A stretch of DNA of 64,000 nt, taken from Aquabacter sediminis. GTDB taxonomy: Bacteria > Pseudomonadota > Alphaproteobacteria > Rhizobiales > Xanthobacteraceae. Location of the stretch: assembly GCF_028863665.1 (NCBI RefSeq), contig NZ_JARBFX010000003.1, positions 434,001 to 498,000 on the forward strand, written 5' to 3'. The notes under the pieces were generated by a model that worked only from the letters and a program-made list of their open reading frames with translations, was not told the origin of the DNA and made no database searches. A program made the translations under genes and the position numbers. Shown one piece after another: positions 62,557 to 64,000 of this stretch. How positions within the stretch are numbered: position 1 is the first letter of the stretch; every line of letters begins with the position of its first letter.

Positions 62557-63720
62557 ATGGCTGAAGACCCCTCCGTTCCGCCGAAGCGCCGCCGCCGCAA
62601 GCCGGCGCCCCTGCTCCTTCCCTTCGACGATGCCGCTGCAGCGCCCGTCGAGGGCACAGCGCAGATGAATGAGGCGGCACCGGTCCTCGCCGATGCGCCG
62701 CATCACGAAGTGGAAACGCCCGTCGCTGCCGTCGAGACGGAAGACCCGGCCCTGTCGTCCGCGCCGGCAGAGCCTGTTGAGGATGAGCCCCCCTCCCCGC
62801 CCCGGCGCAGAAAGCGAGCCAAGGCCGCCCCGGCCCCCGTTGAAGCGGCCGCGCCTCCCGATGCCGATCAGGAAGAGCCTCAGTCCGAGCCCGCCACTGC
62901 GGGGGAAGCGGAGCCTTCGTCCGCGGCCCTGGCGGCTCCTGCGGCGGCCAGCCCTTCCGCTGAGCTCGTGACGCCGGGTGACATGGCCGAGCCTCGGGTC
63001 GTGACCGCAGGAACAAACGCTGTGCCTGCGCAGGCGCCGCCCGACGGCAGCGCAGGCGAGGAGGAGGTTTCAGGCAAAGGAACCGCCTCCGCTGTGGCTG
63101 AAGCTGAGGAGTCACAGGTCGAGGTATCCGCTCCGGTGACGGAACCGGATGGGTCTGCCAACAAGGATTACGTGCGCATGCACGCTTTGCCCTCGGAGGA
63201 TGAGCCCGCAGGCCAGCCGGCCGACAGTCCGCACAGTCTGGAGGCCGCGGGCACCGCCGAGACGACGGAGGATGGCCCGGCCACCGCGGTGTTACCTCCC
63301 CTGGGGGAGGTCGACGAAGAAGGAGCCCTGCACGGCGAGAGGAAGGCAGAGACGACGCAAGCGGTGATCGCGCTCGACGCCACACTTTCCGAACGGACTG
63401 CGCCCGCTGTCCCCGCGCCCCAGTCTGTCCCGGCCAATCCGCCTGAGCCCCCGGCCGTGCGCGCGCCCCCGAAGGCAAAGGCGCGGCCTGCCCGCGCTTC
63501 GGCCATGCGTGGGCAGAAGCGCCTGCGCATCGGGGGGGTGGAAATCGGCGCCGCACAAGCTGGTGCATTGGCGCTTGGGGCGCTGGCCATCGGCGCCTTG
63601 GCCATTGGCGCCCTCGCCATTGGGCGCCTCGCCGTGGGCCGCGCCCAGGTTCGCCGCCTGGAGGTGGACGAACTGGTCATCGGCACGGTGAAGGAAAAGG
63701 ACAAGCCGCGCCGTCGCTGA
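62557..63720 (+). CDS. Disordered Ala/Pro/Glu-rich protein with C-terminal GALAI pentad repeats
   Basis: A 387-residue protein. Residues 1-320 are low-complexity and charged, starting with a basic patch (PPKRRRRKPAP) and another at about 85-95. The C-terminus (about 330-375) is built of five-residue units: GALAL, GALAI three times, GRLAV, GRAQV, RRLEV, DELVI. Such pentads can wind as a small pentapeptide-type beta-helix. No signal peptide; ATG 62557 has a weak ribosome-binding site. I do not recognise a function. The basic patches could bind nucleic acid or membrane (inference). Confidence 0.68.
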   Translation: MAEDPSVPPKRRRRKPAPLLLPFDDAAAAPVEGTAQMNEAAPVLADAPHHEVETPVAAVETEDPALSSAPAEPVEDEPPSPPRRRKRAKAAPAPVEAAAPPDADQEEPQSEPATAGEAEPSSAALAAPAAASPSAELVTPGDMAEPRVVTAGTNAVPAQAPPDGSAGEEEVSGKGTASAVAEAEESQVEVSAPVTEPDGSANKDYVRMHALPSEDEPAGQPADSPHSLEAAGTAETTEDGPATAVLPPLGEVDEEGALHGERKAETTQAVIALDATLSERTAPAVPAPQSVPANPPEPPAVRAPPKAKARPARASAMRGQKRLRIGGVEIGAAQAGALALGALAIGALAIGALAIGRLAVGRAQVRRLEVDELVIGTVKEKDKPRRR

Positions 63721-63811
63721 CAGGCCGTGCTTGGGACATCGAGGCCCCCAGCTTTTTCCGCCCTGCGCCGGACCCCAATGGGCCCGGCTTGCCCTTCGCA
63801 GCGCGACGCGC

Positions 63812-64000
63812 TCACAGGTGCCGGAGCACGCGCACCGGCGGTTCGCTCAGGGCCCGCCAGGTCCCGATCAGGCCGAAGCCAAGTGTGAAAGCCAGGGCCA
63901 CAACGATCACCACGCCCGCCGCCACCGGGGAGAAGGTGAAGCCGATATTCATCACCTGCGTGGCCACCCCATAGGCCGCCGCGCTGCCCGCCGCGATGGA
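63812..64000 (-). CDS. FtsX/YbbP-like ABC transporter permease, C-terminal fragment
   Basis: The window end cuts this gene; only the last 62 residues are present. They contain a hydrophobic helix (VAAGVVIVVALAFTLGFGLI) followed by GTWRALSEPPVRVLRHL, which matches the C-terminal signature of large FtsX-domain permeases such as YbbP. These lie in the inner membrane and work with an ABC ATPase, often with lipid or lysophospholipase genes. Identification rests on this tail alone. Confidence 0.7.
   Translation of the reverse strand, partial: SIAAGSAAAYGVATQVMNIGFTFSPVAAGVVIVVALAFTLGFGLIGTWRALSEPPVRVLRHL

Overview
The window is about 64 kb of high-GC DNA with dense gene packing, many 4-bp ATGA/GTGA/TTGA stop-start overlaps and few non-coding gaps. 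The gene content points to an alphaproteobacterium of the order Hyphomicrobiales, most likely Xanthobacteraceae-like (inference): a dapF-mtaB-ftsY run, two IalB-family proteins, DUF3422, DUF1217 and YkvA proteins, a plant-type (class II) DAHP synthase, FdxA, and GC-rich palindromic intergenic repeats of the kind common in that order. I saw no tRNA, rRNA, CRISPR array, prophage or insertion sequence.

Layout. 1-7.5 kb: the 3' part of a very large repeat-built surface or secreted protein with two blocks of seven FG-GAP blades, cadherin-like domains and a duplicated RTX/DUF4214 tail. 7.8-9.9 kb: a GNAT acetyltransferase and class II DAHP synthase, converging on a shared terminator. 10.0-20.1 kb: a ureide/amide uptake-and-breakdown locus. 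A hydantoin/allantoin racemase-like gene diverges from a nine-gene operon holding a complete dipeptide-type ABC importer, an AtzG/HpxX-like small protein, an AtzE/HpxY-like amidase, an M20 carbamoylase/allantoate amidohydrolase-like enzyme and an AllA-like ureidoglycolate lyase. 20.3-30.7 kb: ten genes, all on the minus strand, that look like one redox/transport locus. They are DUF971, an AprA-like flavoprotein, an AprB-like ferredoxin, a HEAT-repeat protein, a Crp/Fnr regulator, a NitT/TauT-type importer whose binding protein carries a C-terminal NosL-like domain, FdxA and ferredoxin-NADP reductase. A 1.3 kb non-coding stretch with two near-identical GC-rich elements splits this locus. Three of its upstream regions share a CAACTA(A/G)T sequence. 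This is my best candidate for an undescribed system.

30.9-46.2 kb: an IalB-like secreted protein, an MgtA-type P-ATPase, a 1070-residue two-domain glycosyltransferase, dapF-mtaB-ftsY, a GyrI-like secreted protein, ThpR, YkvA, a quinone reductase, a second IalB-like protein, RlmN and a DUF1217 flagellar-type protein. 46.3-53.2 kb: a VOC protein, a membrane protein, a HCCA-isomerase-like thioredoxin-fold protein, a PAP2 phosphatase, argG, a Bcr/CflA efflux pump with its MarR regulator and a candidate operator, and an M50-CBS protease. 53.3-64 kb: a Cache-GGDEF diguanylate cyclase, a YedK/HMCES-type protein, an MBL-fold hydrolase, a methyltransferase, a secreted protein with two DTG motifs (pepsin-like), a formamidase-like hydrolase, a DUF3422 protein, a histidine phosphatase, a glycine-rich small secreted protein, a disordered protein ending in GALAI pentads, and the C-terminus of an FtsX/YbbP-like ABC permease cut by the window end.

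Most functions rest on recognisable motifs and family resemblance read by eye. Start codons were chosen by ribosome-binding sites, overlaps and signal peptides and are stated where uncertain.
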